This document shows positions 34,795 to 45,510 of a stretch of 48,605 nucleotides of DNA, in pieces; the stretch's first letter is position 1; each line of letters begins with the position of its first letter. The stretch is taken from positions 1 through 48,605 of the forward strand of contig CAUDQR010000017.1 in NCBI GenBank assembly GCA_958451615.1, read 5' to 3'. This DNA comes from an uncultured Collinsella sp. Lineage in GTDB: Bacteria; Actinomycetota; Coriobacteriia; Coriobacteriales; Coriobacteriaceae. The translations under genes were made by a program, and so were the position numbers. Below the pieces are notes generated by a model. The model saw nothing but the letters and a program-made list of their open reading frames with translations, was not told the origin of the DNA and made no database searches.

Positions 34795-35364
34795 TTATCG
34801 AGCAACAATCACCACATGGCGATCGGGGTCAGAACCCTCAGAATGAGTATCGACGGCGTCATTGCCACGAAGTGCAATGTGAACCAGTCGGCGCTCGTAG
34901 GCATTCATGGGCGGAAGCGAAACACTCTTATGAGTGCGGATGGCACGCTCGGCAGCAGACTGAGCCATGGAGGCAACCTTGTCCTGACGGCGGCTCTTGT
35001 ATCCCTCGACGTCCACTACAACCGGATACCTAAAGCCGAGCTTGCGGCTCACCAGCAATGAGAACATAACCTGAAGGGCATCAAGGGTGCGACCATGACG
35101 GCCAATGAGAACAGCAAGGTCGGGAGCCGTTACATCCAGAATCAGCTCACCCTCGTCGCCCTCATACTCATCGATAGGAGAGTTGGCGGCATCGAAGTGC
35201 GAAAGGATGGAACGCAGGATGGAAATCGCGACATCGGCAATGGTGTCGAGCTCCTCGTCGGTCAGCTCTTCACCAGCCTTGTAGCGCTGTGCAATCTCGG
35301 GATAATCGCCCGCGACCTGCGGGGCAACCTCCTCAAGCATATCCTCGATGATCTCTTCAGACAT
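34795..35364 (-). CDS. jag: RNA-binding protein Jag/KhpB (KH-R3H)
   Basis: Jag (KhpB) is a small RNA-binding protein with KH and R3H domains, usually next to yidC and linked to cell-envelope control. The 189-residue protein has an acidic N-terminal part, KH with the GxxG loop IGRHGRTLDALQ (about 95-110), and R3H with the MNAYERRLVHIAL motif near 160. The common Jag-N domain is short or absent. ATG at 35362-35364 has GGAG 6 bases upstream; a TTG at 35376 overlaps that ribosome site. Confidence 0.93.
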   Translation of the reverse strand: MSEEIIEDMLEEVAPQVAGDYPEIAQRYKAGEELTDEELDTIADVAISILRSILSHFDAANSPIDEYEGDEGELILDVTAPDLAVLIGRHGRTLDALQVMFSLLVSRKLGFRYPVVVDVEGYKSRRQDKVASMAQSAAERAIRTHKSVSLPPMNAYERRLVHIALRGNDAVDTHSEGSDPDRHVVIVAR

Positions 35365-35408
35365 AACGTACTCCAAAAGTTAGGTACCTAAATAAGATTG
35401 ATATCCCA

Positions 35409-36179
35409 CTACTTCTTCTTGTGCGGGCGCGGCTTCTTCTCGCGACGAGTGACCTCAACCTGCAGCGGCGCGTTCTTAAGGCGCTCCTCCTCATCGGCCT
35501 TCGCCTTGTCGATGACCTTCTGCGTCACAAAAATCTGCTGGATAACCTGCCAAGCAGACGAGACGTCGTAGTACAGCAGAACACCAACGGGAAGGCTCCA
35601 GCCCATCCAAAGCATCATGACCGTCATGACAACGGCCATCATACGCATGCTCTGAGCCTGCTGGCCGGTCTGGTTGCGCGACATATAGAGCTGCGGAATC
35701 AGGGTCAGGACAGCGAACAGGATCAGGCAGACCAGCGCAGGCAGCGCGACCATAAAGCCATCGGCAAAGGAGGCACTCGGCGTGGTGGTCAGGTCGGGCA
35801 GAATATTAAAGAACGAGAACGTGCCGTCGTTAAAGTAGTCCGGCAGGTTACGCAGCAGCGTAAATAGGGCGAACAGGACAGGCATCTGAATCAACAGCGG
35901 CAGACAACCAGCCATCGGGTTGAACTTGTTCTCGCTGTAGAACTTCTGCATTTCCTCGGCCTGACGCTGGGGATCGTCGGCATAGCGCTCCTGGATCTCG
36001 AGCATCTTGGGCTGCAGCACCTGCATGCGTGCCGTCGACTTAGTCGACTTGAGCATAAGCGGCGTCAGCAGCAGACGGATGATGACCACCAGGATGATAA
36101 TGGACAGGCCCCAGTCGACCGCAAAGGTCTGGATGAGCTTGAGCAGCTCGAAAAGGATGTTAACGATCCAATCCCACAT
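35409..36179 (-). CDS. yidC: Membrane protein insertase YidC
   Basis: YidC inserts proteins into the cytoplasmic membrane, alone or with Sec. The 256-residue protein is of the short Gram-positive/actinobacterial kind without a large external domain. The groove Arg lies in VIIRLLLTPL, the coiled helical hairpin (QPKMLEIQERYADDPQRQ) follows, then NPMAGCLPLLIQMPVLFALF and three more spans, ending in a basic tail (RREKKPRPHKKK). ATG 36179 has GGAGG 9 bases upstream. Part of the rpmH-rnpA-yidD-yidC-jag unit. Confidence 0.97.
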   Translation of the reverse strand: MWDWIVNILFELLKLIQTFAVDWGLSIIILVVIIRLLLTPLMLKSTKSTARMQVLQPKMLEIQERYADDPQRQAEEMQKFYSENKFNPMAGCLPLLIQMPVLFALFTLLRNLPDYFNDGTFSFFNILPDLTTTPSASFADGFMVALPALVCLILFAVLTLIPQLYMSRNQTGQQAQSMRMMAVVMTVMMLWMGWSLPVGVLLYYDVSSAWQVIQQIFVTQKVIDKAKADEEERLKNAPLQVEVTRREKKPRPHKKK

Positions 36180-36208
36180 GTAAGTTTTCCTCCGATAGCG
36201 AGTGCCCG

Positions 36209-36433
36209 CTAGGGCACAGGGTCATAACCGCCGACGTGCAGGGGATTGCAGCGAGCGATGCGCCTCACGGCAAGCCAGCAGCCTCTCAAAACACCGTACT
36301 TCTCAATCGCCTGGACGGCGTATTGCGAGCACGTTGGGTAATAAATGCAGGCGTCAGGCAATAAGGGCGAAATAACCTGTTGATATATGCGAATAGGAGC
36401 GATGGCAACACGTCGCAAAACGTGATTGCTCAT
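36209..36433 (-). CDS. yidD: Membrane protein insertion efficiency factor YidD
   Basis: YidD is a small peripheral membrane protein that helps YidC-dependent insertion. The 74-residue protein carries the family core IRIYQQVISPLLP, YYPTCSQYAVQAI and RCNPLHVGGYDPVP with the expected cysteines. Its ATG overlaps the rnpA stop (ATGA). Confidence 0.95.
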   Translation of the reverse strand: MSNHVLRRVAIAPIRIYQQVISPLLPDACIYYPTCSQYAVQAIEKYGVLRGCWLAVRRIARCNPLHVGGYDPVP

Positions 36434-36768
36434 CGCTCCTCCCCGGCAACGCCGGCGCGTTTCATAAGCGAACGCAATGCATTGTCCATCTCCTGCGGCG
36501 AGGAAACCCTCGTCTTGGGAGTTGCGAACAAGATGATGTCATAACCCGCAACGGGAAATCCACAGCTGCGGGCGGCCTCGCGCATCACACGCTTAGAACG
36601 GTTGCGCACGACAGCACAACCGAGCCGTTTAGCACCAACGAAGGCGACCCTTCCGGAGTCGCCTTCGCCAACCGATTCACATATGGTCATTCGAATCAGA
36701 GGGTGATTGAAACGACGCCCCTGACTGAACACATGCTCGAAATCTTGCCGAGACTTAATAGTCTTCAT
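36430..36768 (-). CDS. rnpA: Ribonuclease P protein component
   Basis: RnpA assists RNase P RNA in cutting the 5' leader of pre-tRNA. The 112-residue basic protein has the KSRQDFEHVFSQGRRFNHPL start and the signature AVVRNRSKRVMREAAR in the RNR helix. It follows rpmH by about 20 bases with a weak ribosome site, and overlaps yidD. Confidence 0.96.
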   Translation of the reverse strand: MKTIKSRQDFEHVFSQGRRFNHPLIRMTICESVGEGDSGRVAFVGAKRLGCAVVRNRSKRVMREAARSCGFPVAGYDIILFATPKTRVSSPQEMDNALRSLMKRAGVAGEER

Positions 36769-36788
36769 GCGAGATGTGTGTATCGCTG

Positions 36789-36923
36789 CTAGACAGTGAG
36801 ACGCTTGCGGCCCTTGGCGCGACGACGGGCGAGCACGGCACGACCACCCTTGGTGGCCATACGGGCACGGAAGCCATGGGTCTTGGCACGCTTACGCTTA
36901 TTAGGCTGATACGTACGCTTCAT
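36789..36923 (-). CDS. rpmH: 50S ribosomal protein L34
   Basis: The 44-residue L34 is recognisable from its start [18 protein letters not shown] and end [11 protein letters not shown] 36921-36923 has AGGAGG at 8 bases; the longer open frame upstream is not L34. It is the first gene of the left origin unit. Confidence 0.98.
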   Translation of the reverse strand: MKRTYQPNKRKRAKTHGFRARMATKGGRAVLARRRAKGRKRLTV

Positions 36924-36995
36924 CTTAAGTTCCTCCTGCTGCATTTCGAGTGTCCGCGGGGGCGCGGACGCAGATATAGACACGTGAGCTTGAAG

Positions 36996-37025
36996 ATTGT
37001 AGGGAAATCAATGTTCAAATGTCAA
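36996..37025 (-). promoter_or_regulatory. Strong promoter of rpmH
   Basis: Minus-strand TTGACA (37020-37025), 18-bp spacer and TACAAT (36996-37001), about 70 bases before the L34 start. Confidence 0.75.
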
Positions 37026-37100
37026 GAAATCAAAGGTAAAAGGTTGCGCAGTTCACACGGTTCCCCCATAAGCCGAGCTCGATTTAGCGGTGCATGGCAA

Positions 37101-37250
37101 CTTTTCACGATATTTCATCGAGTTTTCAACAGGTCATGTTGGCAATGTTGAGAACTTTTCGTCCGTTTTCCAAAGTTTTCAACAGGTTTTGAAAAGTTGT
37201 CGAAAGATGAGAAACATTGCACGGTGAGCTACTATTTGTTCGAAACCTTT
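37101..37250. other. oriC: Origin-type region upstream of dnaA cluster with DnaA-box-like repeats
   Basis: Between the divergent rpmH and ATPase genes are TTTTCAACA at 37123-37131 and 37176-37184, a one-mismatch inverted copy TGTTGAGAA at 37146-37154, and a composite TTTTGAAAA-g-TTGTCGAAA at 37187-37205. The same composite recurs at 40377-40395. The region is T-rich beside the boxes. Together with gene direction diverging from this point it is the best candidate for one half of oriC. The standard TTATCCACA box is not seen. Confidence 0.6.
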
Positions 37251-37268
37251 TGAAAGATTGCGAGCGGC

Positions 37269-38621
37269 ATGTCTGACGACTTTTACACCATGGTCGATTC
37301 CGGAGACCCGGCACCCGACAACGAGCACATCACCGGCGTGCGCGAAGAGCGTAAGGAAGGCGAGCAGACGACCACGCAGGCGCCAAAAGCCATGTACGCC
37401 GCGCGCATCGCCGTCTATGACGACATGCTGTCGACACCGCGTGTGATCGTCATTGATCCGCAAGATGTCCGCACGTATTTGGAAGAGACGACCAACACCG
37501 TCTACCAGTGTATGAAAGAGCAAGGTGGCCACATCTCGCTCATGGTCATCCGCGAGATTGTCGAAAACTTTATCCACGCACACTTTGCCGAGCCCATCAT
37601 CTCGATTCTGGACGGCGGAGACACCATCCGCTTTGCTGATCAAGGACCCGGCATCGACGACAAGGAGCGCGCTTTCGACTTTGGCGTTACCAGCGCAAAC
37701 AGCAAGATGAAGCGCTATATCCGTGGAACCGGAGCAGGGTTTCCCATGGTGCAGGAGTATTTGGAAAACGCCGGCGGGGCCGTGTCCATCGAGGACAACA
37801 TGGGCAACGGCACCGTGGTTACGGTAAGCCTGGACCCTAAACGCGTGCAGGAAATCGAACGCGCCGGCGGGCGCGGTGCTGCCGTGCGGCCCGAGACGGA
37901 GCAGCCCGCATATCCCCTGCCGGGAGCTTTTGCGCAGCAGCCCATGGCAACGCAACAGATGCAGCCCCGCGTGGGACAGATGCAGCAGCCCGGAATGCTT
38001 CCTACACAAGAGCCCCAGGCGGCGTCGATGTCGATGCCGCCAAACGTGCCAGAGGCCATGCCGCTGGCGGATCAGGATACAGCAGCAATGCAGCAGGCGA
38101 CGGGGGCACCGGGTGGCCAGCAAATGGGCTATCAGCCGTACCAACAGGGATATCCATATCAGCAGATGCCGCCACTGGGATATGGCCAGCAGTTCCCGCA
38201 GCAGTACCAGCAGGGATATCAGCAGCCGTACCAGCAGATGACGCAGCAGCAGTACAACCCCTGGGCCCAGCAGATGCCTCCGCAGCCTTACCACCAGTGG
38301 CCTCAAAGTTTTCAACAGCAAATGCCGCCGATGCAGAGTTCTCAACAACCAGCAGCTCAAATGATGTATCCTAATGCAGCAAATCAGTATGCGCAGCCAC
38401 AACCGGACGTGTTCGTAAGCGATCGCGGCAACGCCGCGCTGGGCTATCTGGCGCAAAATCAAGCGTGCGGTGCTACCGATCTGGCGAGGGCGTTTGGAAA
38501 CTCGGCCCCCACTTGGTCACGCACGCTCAATGACTTGGCGCAGGCCGGCTTGGTCATCAAGCATGGCCAGAAATACCATCTGACCGAACTCGGCGCCGCT
38601 CGCGTGCGAGCTCAGAGCTAA
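37269..38621 (+). CDS. GHKL-ATPase protein with Q/M/P/Y-rich middle and winged-helix end, upstream of dnaA
   Basis: A 450-residue protein not matching a named family. Residues 85-190 are a histidine-kinase-like ATPase fold with N-box EIVENFIHA (N100), G1 DQGPGID (D124) and G2 RGTGAGFPMV (152-161), but no HisKA or receiver part, so it should bind ATP without being an ordinary kinase; SpoIIAB- or MutL-type uses are possible. Residues about 210-385 are a low-complexity run of Gln, Met, Pro and Tyr (YQQGYQQPYQQ type), prion-like. The last 60 residues resemble a winged helix (TDLARAFGNSAPTWSRTLND, AGLVIKHGQKYHLT). It lies between the box cluster and dnaA, 15 bases before dnaA, and shares its transcript. 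A role in origin control or nucleoid state is inferred only from position. Confidence 0.85.
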   Translation: MSDDFYTMVDSGDPAPDNEHITGVREERKEGEQTTTQAPKAMYAARIAVYDDMLSTPRVIVIDPQDVRTYLEETTNTVYQCMKEQGGHISLMVIREIVENFIHAHFAEPIISILDGGDTIRFADQGPGIDDKERAFDFGVTSANSKMKRYIRGTGAGFPMVQEYLENAGGAVSIEDNMGNGTVVTVSLDPKRVQEIERAGGRGAAVRPETEQPAYPLPGAFAQQPMATQQMQPRVGQMQQPGMLPTQEPQAASMSMPPNVPEAMPLADQDTAAMQQATGAPGGQQMGYQPYQQGYPYQQMPPLGYGQQFPQQYQQGYQQPYQQMTQQQYNPWAQQMPPQPYHQWPQSFQQQMPPMQSSQQPAAQMMYPNAANQYAQPQPDVFVSDRGNAALGYLAQNQACGATDLARAFGNSAPTWSRTLNDLAQAGLVIKHGQKYHLTELGAARVRAQS

Positions 38622-38636
38622 AGAACGGGAGAGACA

Positions 38637-40361
38637 GTGGACGAGGAAGCAAGCATCATCCTGGGGGATGCCATCGCCTTTTGCCAGCGCGACGGCCGAG
38701 ATGCACGCCTCATCAACATGCTGGGGCAATCGCGCGCCATAAGCCTGACCGAAGATACGCTCACGATCGAGGCCCCCTCGCGCTTTGCCATCGCGCAGCT
38801 CAAAAAGCATCAGCCGACCATTGAGGCCTATCTGGAAGAAATCGCCTTTGCACCGATCGCGCTCGACATCGTGGCACCGCAAGGCGCCGCGACGGAATCC
38901 GCTGCCGCGACGGCGCCTGCCACGGCTCCCGCTGCTTCCCCGGCGGTGCCGGCCTCCGCAGGCGACGTGCCGACAATCGAGCACCAGCACAGCGATGTTT
39001 CCCGTGAAACCATGGCACCGTTGCCGACCGCGGCGGCGACGTCAACGAACGCACCCGTCACGCACATGCCCATCGCTCACGACGCAACGACGGGCGCGGA
39101 TTCGGGCATTGCAATCAAGAACACGCTCTCGGCCGATGATTTTCGCCGCATGATGAACCAGATGAAGGGCGGAGCGCCAACTAAATCCACGCAAGCTGCG
39201 ACCCCCGCTTCACCCATGCCGGCACCGACCGTACCGGCCGAGCAGAATGCGGATGGAGCCCCGCTCGCCGCGAACTCAAAATTTACCTTTGAGAACTTTG
39301 TCTACGGCCCCGAGAACAGCCATGCCTATCGCTCGGCACTCAAGTTTGCCGCCCTCGCGGACGAGCGCGGCACGTGCACATCACTGTTCATCTACGGCAA
39401 ATCGGGCCTGGGCAAGACGCACCTGCTGCTTGCCATCAAAAACGAGCTCGCCGAGAAGTCGCCCGAGATCAAGGTCAAGTATGCCAACTCCCAGGCATAT
39501 CTGGACGACCTGATGACCGAGTTCGACCGCCAAAAGAAGAGCAACGCCCCTATCATGCAGGCATACCACGGCGTGGACGTGCTCATCATCGATGACATCC
39601 AAAACATCATCGGCAAGCGCGCGAGCGTGGACTACTTTTTCCAGCTCATGGACGAGTTCATCCGCAACAACAAGAAGGTCGTCATCGCGGCAGACCGCGC
39701 CCCCAAGGACCTGAGCATGGACGAGCGTCTGACCAGCCGCTTCAACGCCGGCATGCTCTGCTTGGTCGCAGAGCCCAGCTACGAGATGAAATACAAGATC
39801 TTGCAGCGCTATTACGAGAACACCATCGTCGCCGCTCCCGAGGCAGGCGACGACTCGCTGCTGGCGGCCTATGGGGGCGACGGCGGGCACCTGACCGACG
39901 AGCACTTTAAACACATGGCCGAGGTCTCGGGCACCAACATCCGCGAACTCGAGAGCTTCTGCGAGCGCTGCGCCGGCGAGGCGGGCGACCGCGAGCGCGA
40001 GGGCGGGGAGCTCACCTTTGACGATATCGACGCCATCGCCAGCCAGTACTTTGACACATCGGCCAAAAAGATCAACGTCCAGACGGTTCAGTCCGTCATC
40101 GAAGAGCAGTACGGCGTGACGCACGAGGAGCTCATCGGCCCGCGTCGCAACGCCAATATCGCCAAAGCACGCCATATCGCTATCTACCTGGCCATCGAGA
40201 TGTGCGAGATGACGACCACGGCGGTGGGCGCCGAATTTGGCAACCGCAACCACTCGACCGTCAGCACGAGTTACAAAAAGGTCCAGAAGATGATCCAGGA
40301 AGACCGGACTGTTACCGAAGACCTCAAGTCGCTGCGCGATAAAATTACACTGCGCTCGTAG
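38637..40361 (+). CDS. dnaA: Chromosomal replication initiator DnaA
   Basis: DnaA opens the origin and helps load the helicase. The 574-residue protein has a short domain I, a long Ala/Pro/Thr-rich linker (about 80-210), domain III with Walker A GKSGLGKT (254-261) and Walker B DD (319-320), and domain IV ending AEFGNRNHSTVSTSYKKV. The signature that reads the DnaA box is usually GRDHTTV; here it is NRNHSTV (536-542), changed at two base-contacting positions. GTG 38637-38639 is the start, behind GGGAGAG. A parS-like site lies in the linker-coding part. It follows the ATPase gene closely and precedes the dnaN gap. Confidence 0.98.
   Translation: MDEEASIILGDAIAFCQRDGRDARLINMLGQSRAISLTEDTLTIEAPSRFAIAQLKKHQPTIEAYLEEIAFAPIALDIVAPQGAATESAAATAPATAPAASPAVPASAGDVPTIEHQHSDVSRETMAPLPTAAATSTNAPVTHMPIAHDATTGADSGIAIKNTLSADDFRRMMNQMKGGAPTKSTQAATPASPMPAPTVPAEQNADGAPLAANSKFTFENFVYGPENSHAYRSALKFAALADERGTCTSLFIYGKSGLGKTHLLLAIKNELAEKSPEIKVKYANSQAYLDDLMTEFDRQKKSNAPIMQAYHGVDVLIIDDIQNIIGKRASVDYFFQLMDEFIRNNKKVVIAADRAPKDLSMDERLTSRFNAGMLCLVAEPSYEMKYKILQRYYENTIVAAPEAGDDSLLAAYGGDGGHLTDEHFKHMAEVSGTNIRELESFCERCAGEAGDREREGGELTFDDIDAIASQYFDTSAKKINVQTVQSVIEEQYGVTHEELIGPRRNANIAKARHIAIYLAIEMCEMTTTAVGAEFGNRNHSTVSTSYKKVQKMIQEDRTVTEDLKSLRDKITLRS
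38996..39011. promoter_or_regulatory. parS: parS-like site inside dnaA
   Basis: TGTTTCCCGTGAAACC differs from the perfect site at two positions and lies within the linker-coding part of dnaA, 5 kb from the main cluster. Confidence 0.55.
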
Positions 40362-40599
40362 GTAAATGGACACAGCTGTTGAAAACTTGTCGAAACCACG
40401 GGCATAAGGTGTCTAAAACCCAACCCGCGGTGATGAAAAGTTTTGCGCAGGTTTTGAACGTGGAAAACCACCCCTGTTGCACACAGGTTGCTGTCGATTC
40501 TCTTTCTGGGTCCGACCTGTGTCTTTGGGAGTAATCAACAGTTTCGTCAGTGCTATTACTATTATTAAGATATTTATATCTATAGAAAGGTATTAAAAG
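40362..40599. other. oriC: dnaA-dnaN intergenic origin segment
   Basis: Starts with the composite TGTTGAAAA-c-TTGTCGAAA (40377-40395), continues with GAAAAGTTTTG and GGTTTTGAAC repeats, a CCTGTTGCACACAGG dyad, and ends in an AT-rich stretch (about 40550-40590, ATTACTATTATTAAG, TATTTATATCTATAG) that could be the unwinding element. The dnaN ribosome site AAAGG lies at its edge. In many actinobacteria oriC is in this gap. Confidence 0.65.
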
Positions 40600-41703
40600 A
40601 TGAAGTTCACCGTCAGCCAGAGCTCGCTTACACAAGCCATCGGCGTCGTTATGAAGGGTGTCGCTTCGGCATCCACCCTCCCCATCCTGTCGGGCGTGCT
40701 CGTTAAGGCCCAAGACGGCATCTTGGAATTCCAGACCTCTAACTACACCATCTCGATCCGTCATCGCATCGCGGCGCATGTCGAAGAAGAGGGCGAGATG
40801 GTTATCCCCTGTAAGATGCTCTCCAATATCACCAAGACCCTCCCCGATGCCCCGGTCACCTTTGAGCTGTCCGAGCGCCAGGTGCTGATTGGTTGCGAGA
40901 AGAGCTCTTTTAGGCTGAACACGCTCGATGCCAATGACTTCCCCGAGTTTCCGGCCTATGCCATCGAGAGTGCCGTGGAGCTGCCGACCGATGTCTTGTC
41001 CGAAATGGTCGGCCGCGTGTGGCGCGTCACCTCGACCGACAAGGCTCGCCCCATCCTGGGCGGCGTGCACATGAAGGTCGAGAACAACACCGTACGCCTG
41101 GTGGCGACCGATTCCTTCCGCTTGGCCGTGTGCGATACGCAGGTCGAGACCTCGACCCTCGAGGGCTCCTTTGAGCTCAACGTTCCGGCTGACGCCTTTA
41201 ACGACGCGCTGAACATCATGGCCAGCCAGGCGACCATCATGATCGGGGCTACCGACACCCAGGTCGTCTTCGAGGCCGGCAACACCACCTACGTGTCGCG
41301 TCGCATCGAGGGCGTGTACCCCAACTACAAGCAGCTCATCCCCGATTCGTGCGTAACGAGCGTCAAGATCGATGTCGCCGCCTTTAACGCCGCCCTCAAG
41401 CGCGTGGCCGTTATCGCGAGCGCCAACCCCGCCGTCAAGTTCGAGATCGATGTCGAGAACGGGCAGATGGGCCTGTCCTCCATTTCCAATGACCAGGACC
41501 TTGCGCAGGAGACGATCGATGTCGAGGCTGAGGGCGAGTCGGGTACCATCGCCTTCAACTACCACTACATCTTCGGCTGCCTCAATGCCCTGTCCAAGGA
41601 GAAGGAGATCACGCTGGAGCTCAAGAGCTACTCGCAGGCGGGCATCTTCAAGTCCTACGACAAGATCAACTACCTGTACCTGGTCATGCCGGTCCGCATC
41701 TAG
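40600..41703 (+). CDS. dnaN: DNA polymerase III beta sliding clamp
   Basis: DnaN forms the ring that holds polymerase on DNA. The 367-residue protein has the three-domain clamp pattern: MKFTVSQSSLTQAI start, TLPILSGVLVKA, RPILGGVHMKVENNTVRLVATDSFRLAV in the second domain, and the closing YLVMPVRI, a conserved end that forms part of the ligand pocket. ATG 40600 follows AAAGG at 9 bases. Confidence 0.98.
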   Translation: MKFTVSQSSLTQAIGVVMKGVASASTLPILSGVLVKAQDGILEFQTSNYTISIRHRIAAHVEEEGEMVIPCKMLSNITKTLPDAPVTFELSERQVLIGCEKSSFRLNTLDANDFPEFPAYAIESAVELPTDVLSEMVGRVWRVTSTDKARPILGGVHMKVENNTVRLVATDSFRLAVCDTQVETSTLEGSFELNVPADAFNDALNIMASQATIMIGATDTQVVFEAGNTTYVSRRIEGVYPNYKQLIPDSCVTSVKIDVAAFNAALKRVAVIASANPAVKFEIDVENGQMGLSSISNDQDLAQETIDVEAEGESGTIAFNYHYIFGCLNALSKEKEITLELKSYSQAGIFKSYDKINYLYLVMPVRI

Positions 41704-41712
41704 CGCTGCGCC

Positions 41713-42819
41713 ATGACCATGTTCGCCCGCGATCTTTCCGTCGCGCACTACCGCAGCTTCGATAGCTATCGCCTTGCCCTGGACGAGGGCGTGACGATAC
41801 TTGCGGGACCCAACGCGGCGGGAAAGACCAATCTCATAGAGGCGCTGCAGCTGCTGACGAGTGGCGCCTCGTTTAGGCATCCGACCGCAGCCGAGCTCGT
41901 CCATGACGGCGTGGGCTCGTGCAAGATCGAGCTGAGGCTCGAGGGCGACGGCCGCGTGCTTGATATGGGATTGAGCGCGGAGGACGGTAAGCGCTCGTTT
42001 AGTCGCAACGGCAAGAGATGCTCTGCCGCCGGTGTGCGCGGGATTCTGCCGAGCGTGCTGTTTTGCCCCGACCATCTGGACATGGTTAAGCGAGGCGCCA
42101 GTGTGCGCCGCGCCGCCCTCGATGACTTTGGCATGCAGCTGAGCGCGCGTTATGCCGATCTTGCGAGCACCTATGGGCGCTGCGTGACCCAGCGTAACGC
42201 CCTGCTCAAGGAGACCTGGTACTGTCGCGAGATGCTCGGCGCGTGGAACGATTCGATTGCTCGCGCGGGCTCGGCCCTGCTCGTGCACCGGTTGGCCCTA
42301 CTCGACCGGCTGGCGGGCCATGTGCACACTGCCTACGGGCAAGTGGCGTCCGGCGAGGCTGCCAACGTGACCTATGCGTCCACGCTGGGGGATTTGCCCC
42401 AGGTCGAGGATCGCGAAGAGCTGAAGGGTTGGGCGTACGAGCGCATGCTGGCTGCCCTTGACGAGCATGCCGACGAGGAAATTCGCCGCGGCGTGACGTT
42501 GGTGGGACCGCATCGCGACGAGATCGAGTTCACCGTGGCTGGTCGCTCCGCCCGTTCATTTGCCAGCCAAGGACAGCAGCGCACGCTGGTGCTGTCCTGG
42601 AAGGTGGCCGAGGTTGCCGTGGCTCGCGATGTCCTGGGCACCGCCCCACTGCTGCTTTTGGACGACGTGATGAGCGAGCTCGACGGCGAGCGTCGCGGCG
42701 CTTTCCTGCGGCTGATCGGCGATGATATCCAGACGGTCATAACTACGACCAACCTGGGGTACTTTACCGATGACCTGCTTGATCGAGCCAAGGTGGTGAG
42801 CATGGGTGAGACGTGCTAA
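41713..42819 (+). CDS. recF: DNA replication and repair protein RecF
   Basis: RecF is an SMC-like ATPase that helps load RecA at gaps. The 368-residue protein has Walker A GPNAAGKTNLIEAL (about 33-46), the LSAEDGKRSFSRNG strand, the ABC signature-like SQGQQRTLVLSWK, and Walker B LLLDDVMSELD. ATG 41713 is 9 bases after the dnaN stop, so it is co-transcribed. It overlaps the next gene by 14 bases. Confidence 0.97.
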   Translation: MTMFARDLSVAHYRSFDSYRLALDEGVTILAGPNAAGKTNLIEALQLLTSGASFRHPTAAELVHDGVGSCKIELRLEGDGRVLDMGLSAEDGKRSFSRNGKRCSAAGVRGILPSVLFCPDHLDMVKRGASVRRAALDDFGMQLSARYADLASTYGRCVTQRNALLKETWYCREMLGAWNDSIARAGSALLVHRLALLDRLAGHVHTAYGQVASGEAANVTYASTLGDLPQVEDREELKGWAYERMLAALDEHADEEIRRGVTLVGPHRDEIEFTVAGRSARSFASQGQQRTLVLSWKVAEVAVARDVLGTAPLLLLDDVMSELDGERRGAFLRLIGDDIQTVITTTNLGYFTDDLLDRAKVVSMGETC

Positions 42820-43369
42820 TTACGAGCGCGAGAGCGAGACAGTCGCCTTCAGTGGATTTTTGAACGCAGAGCGCCAGCGCATCCTGGCGTCCGCGACCCC
42901 CGAGCGCCGTGCGCAGATGGAGGCTGCCGAGGAGTCGCGCACGGTCTATCGCGCATGGAACGCGGTGTGCTCGGGCACGCGCGAGGGACGGCATGTGACG
43001 GGACTGCGCTACCTGCCCGAGTCCAATGAGCTGCTGGTGTATCTCGACTCGCCCTCGTGGACGCAGGAAATGACGCTGTTGCGCGAGATCATCCGCGCGC
43101 GCATGGAGCGCGCCGGTGCGCATGTGGACGGCCTGGTGTTCAAAACTACCGCGCCCGGTCACACGCTGCCCGCCGCCAAGGAACGCCTGCGCCCGGCTGA
43201 GATCGAGCGACCGCCGGCCCCGCACGCCGACCTCAGCGAGTCCGAGCGTACCGAGATCGAGTGCCAAGTGGCGCCCATCGAAGACCAAAAACTGCGCGAG
43301 GCCCTCGAGAATGCCATGAGAGCCAGTGCCGAGTGGGCCAAGGGCGTGCAAAGCAAAAAAGAGCCTTAA
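42806..43369 (+). CDS. DUF721/DciA-like protein
   Basis: A 187-residue protein between recF and gyrB, the usual place of the DUF721 (DciA) family, which in many bacteria helps load the replicative helicase DnaB. The DUF721 core is at about 45-105 (YRAWNAVCSG, NELLVYLDSPSWTQEMTLLR). A tail of about 80 charged residues (ERTEIECQ, EDQKLREALENAM) follows and is longer than a bare DUF721 domain. Start GTG at 42806 lies inside recF. Confidence 0.88.
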   Translation: MRRANYERESETVAFSGFLNAERQRILASATPERRAQMEAAEESRTVYRAWNAVCSGTREGRHVTGLRYLPESNELLVYLDSPSWTQEMTLLREIIRARMERAGAHVDGLVFKTTAPGHTLPAAKERLRPAEIERPPAPHADLSESERTEIECQVAPIEDQKLREALENAMRASAEWAKGVQSKKEP

Positions 43370-43396
43370 ATCGCATCTGGTGGCCTTGTAGAGCCA

Positions 43397-43427
43397 AATA
43401 CCCTCGTTCCCGAGGGTATTTTTTTAC
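43397..43427 (+). terminator. Terminator between the dnaN-recF unit and gyrB
   Basis: AATACCCTCG / CGAGGGTATT (43397-43406, 43411-43420) with TTCC loop and a run of T after it. Confidence 0.9.
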
Positions 43428-43432
43428 GATAA

Positions 43433-45505
<2,073 letters not shown>

Positions 45506-45510
45506 CTTTC

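Noticed and set aside
40345..42288. 647-codon open frame on the minus strand across dnaN and recF
   Set aside because: Shadow of two certain genes, without domains.
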